Assembly (NCBI GenBank): GCA_002710905.1
Contig: PAJB01000025.1
Coordinates: forward strand, 7,765-14,406
DNA: 6,642 nt
Direction: 5' to 3'
From: Chloroflexota bacterium
GTDB lineage: Bacteria; Chloroflexota; Dehalococcoidia; UBA2979
The notes beneath the pieces are model-generated. The model ran no database searches. It saw nothing but the letters and a program-made list of their open reading frames with translations, and had not been told where the DNA came from. The position numbers and the translations under genes are program-made. Of this stretch, positions 6,332 to 6,642 are shown one piece after another; the first letter of the stretch is position 1, and every line of letters begins with the position of its first letter.

Positions 6332-6348
6332 CACAAGTGATTTATACT
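6321..6348 (+). promoter_or_regulatory. Probable sigma70-type promoter for tRNA-Ala
   Basis: TTGACT (6321-6326), a 16-base spacer and TATACT (6343-6348) make a near-consensus promoter. Transcription would begin near 6355, about 16 bases before the mature tRNA 5' end, a normal short leader for RNase P processing. A second TATAAT at 6326-6331 is a possible alternative -10 but has no good -35. Confidence 0.7.
6329..6342. repeat. 14-bp dyad inside the tRNA promoter spacer (operator candidate)
   Basis: AATCACAAGTGATT consists of two perfect 6-bp complementary arms around AA. It fills most of the spacer between the -35 and -10 boxes of the tRNA-Ala promoter and lies about 10 bases upstream of the tatA -35. 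A protein bound here would be expected to block the rightward promoter. No regulator can be named from this motif. Confidence 0.4.
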
Positions 6349-6370
6349 ATTGTTCTGGTATTCTTACTTT

Positions 6371-6446
6371 GGGGCTGTAGCTCAGCTGGGAGAGCGCCTG
6401 CTTTGCAAGCAGGATGTCAGGGGTTCGAGTCCCCTCAGCTCCACCA
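6371..6446 (+). tRNA. tRNA-Ala, anticodon TGC
   Basis: A full 76-base cloverleaf: acceptor GGGGCTG paired with CAGCTCC, D arm GCTC/GAGC, anticodon stem CCTGC/GCAGG with loop TTTGCAA and anticodon TGC at 6404-6406, variable loop ATGTC, T arm AGGGG/CCCCT with loop TTCGAGT, discriminator A and an encoded CCA (6444-6446). The third acceptor pair is G-T in DNA, that is G3:U70 in RNA, the main identity element for alanyl-tRNA synthetase, which confirms alanine. UGC can read all GCN codons, favouring GCA/GCG/GCU. It stands alone, not inside a visible rRNA spacer, and has its own promoter. Confidence 0.99.
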
Positions 6447-6525
6447 TTAATATGCGCTTAAGGCTTGATTAATTCTGGCCTGAACATCTGTTGTTACCCA
6501 ATCTTTCCAAGAGAAATTGTATCAC

Positions 6526-6545
6526 AAGAATCAAAAATGACTCTT
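6526..6545 (+). terminator. Weak imperfect hairpin downstream of tRNA-Ala
   Basis: AAGAATCA (6526-6533) and TGACTCTT (6538-6545) pair with one mismatch around an AAAA loop. It lies 80 bases past the tRNA and is followed only by a short T-poor tract, so it is a poor intrinsic terminator; it is listed as the only hairpin seen after the tRNA gene. Confidence 0.25.
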
Positions 6546-6549
6546 TCGA

Positions 6550-6577
6550 TTTACCAATCTCACTGGGGTGTTATAAT
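6550..6577 (+). promoter_or_regulatory. Extended -10 promoter pointing off the right edge
   Basis: TTTACC (6550-6555), 16 bases, then TATAAT (6572-6577) preceded by TGT (6569-6571), so the extended -10 form TGnTATAAT is complete. Transcription would start near 6584 and run out of the window, implying a rightward gene beyond the edge. Confidence 0.55.
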
Positions 6578-6606
6578 TAATACTATTATTAAAAATACAA
6601 AACAAC

Positions 6607-6642
6607 GTGAAAAAATTAGAAACAGAACTTTCTCGTAAATAT
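6607..6642 (+). CDS. Possible first 12 codons of a rightward gene, cut by window edge
   Basis: GTG at 6607 opens a frame coding for MKKLETELSRKY to the last base. The lysine-rich start is plausible for a cytoplasmic protein and the strong promoter at 6550-6577 would give a leader of about 22 bases. Against it, no Shine-Dalgarno is visible (AT-rich tract upstream) and 12 codons prove nothing. No family can be recognised. Confidence 0.3.
   Translation, partial: MKKLETELSRKY

Noticed and set aside
1..6642. CRISPR array, insertion sequence or prophage parts
   Set aside because: No spaced direct repeats, transposase motifs, integrase or phage genes seen in any frame; all larger genes are metabolic or housekeeping.

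Overview
The window is AT-rich (by eye roughly one third G+C), gene-dense bacterial DNA with short spacers, overlapping stops and four-base start/stop overlaps. This compact style is typical of free-living, often aquatic bacteria with reduced genomes. Shine-Dalgarno motifs are clear in front of several genes, GTG and TTG starts are used, and the tRNA gene encodes its CCA end. The gene content would fit a low-GC marine Chloroflexota/Dehalococcoidia-type genome, but that assignment is a weak inference from style and content. No mobile element, CRISPR array or rRNA is visible.

Left part (1-2220): the 5' two-thirds or less of a YtcJ-like metal-dependent amidohydrolase reads leftward off the window edge. 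Divergently, a metallo-beta-lactamase-fold hydrolase with all zinc ligands (699-1460) is followed after 22 bases by an SDR-family oxidoreductase. The SDR start is set by a perfect AGGAGG to the GTG at 1483. The last two form a small two-gene operon of metabolic enzymes whose substrates cannot be read from the sequence.

Middle (2217-5053): lipA (lipoyl synthase) runs leftward and converges on the SDR gene with a four-base overlap of the stop codons. Divergent from lipA is the most unusual gene of the window: a single 614-codon frame joining a complete RlmD/RumA-type RNA 5-methyluridine methyltransferase (TRAM domain, 4Fe-4S cysteines, SAM motifs, catalytic Cys and Glu) to a complete Maf/YhdE-type nucleotide pyrophosphatase.

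Right part (5050-6256): the fusion gene overlaps a tatB-like gene by ATGA, and tatC follows 2 bases later, giving an apparent RNA-modification/Maf/tatB/tatC operon. A canonical tatA lies tail-to-tail with tatC on the other strand, probably started at a TTG codon with a good Shine-Dalgarno. The window thus holds a full TatA/TatB/TatC set split over two convergent units.

Far right (6257-6642): a compact control region holds back-to-back promoters for tatA (leftward) and tRNA-Ala(UGC) (rightward) with two dyad symmetries. The tRNA gene is followed by about 196 bases with an imperfect hairpin, a strong-looking extended -10 promoter, and possibly the first codons of a gene that leaves the window.
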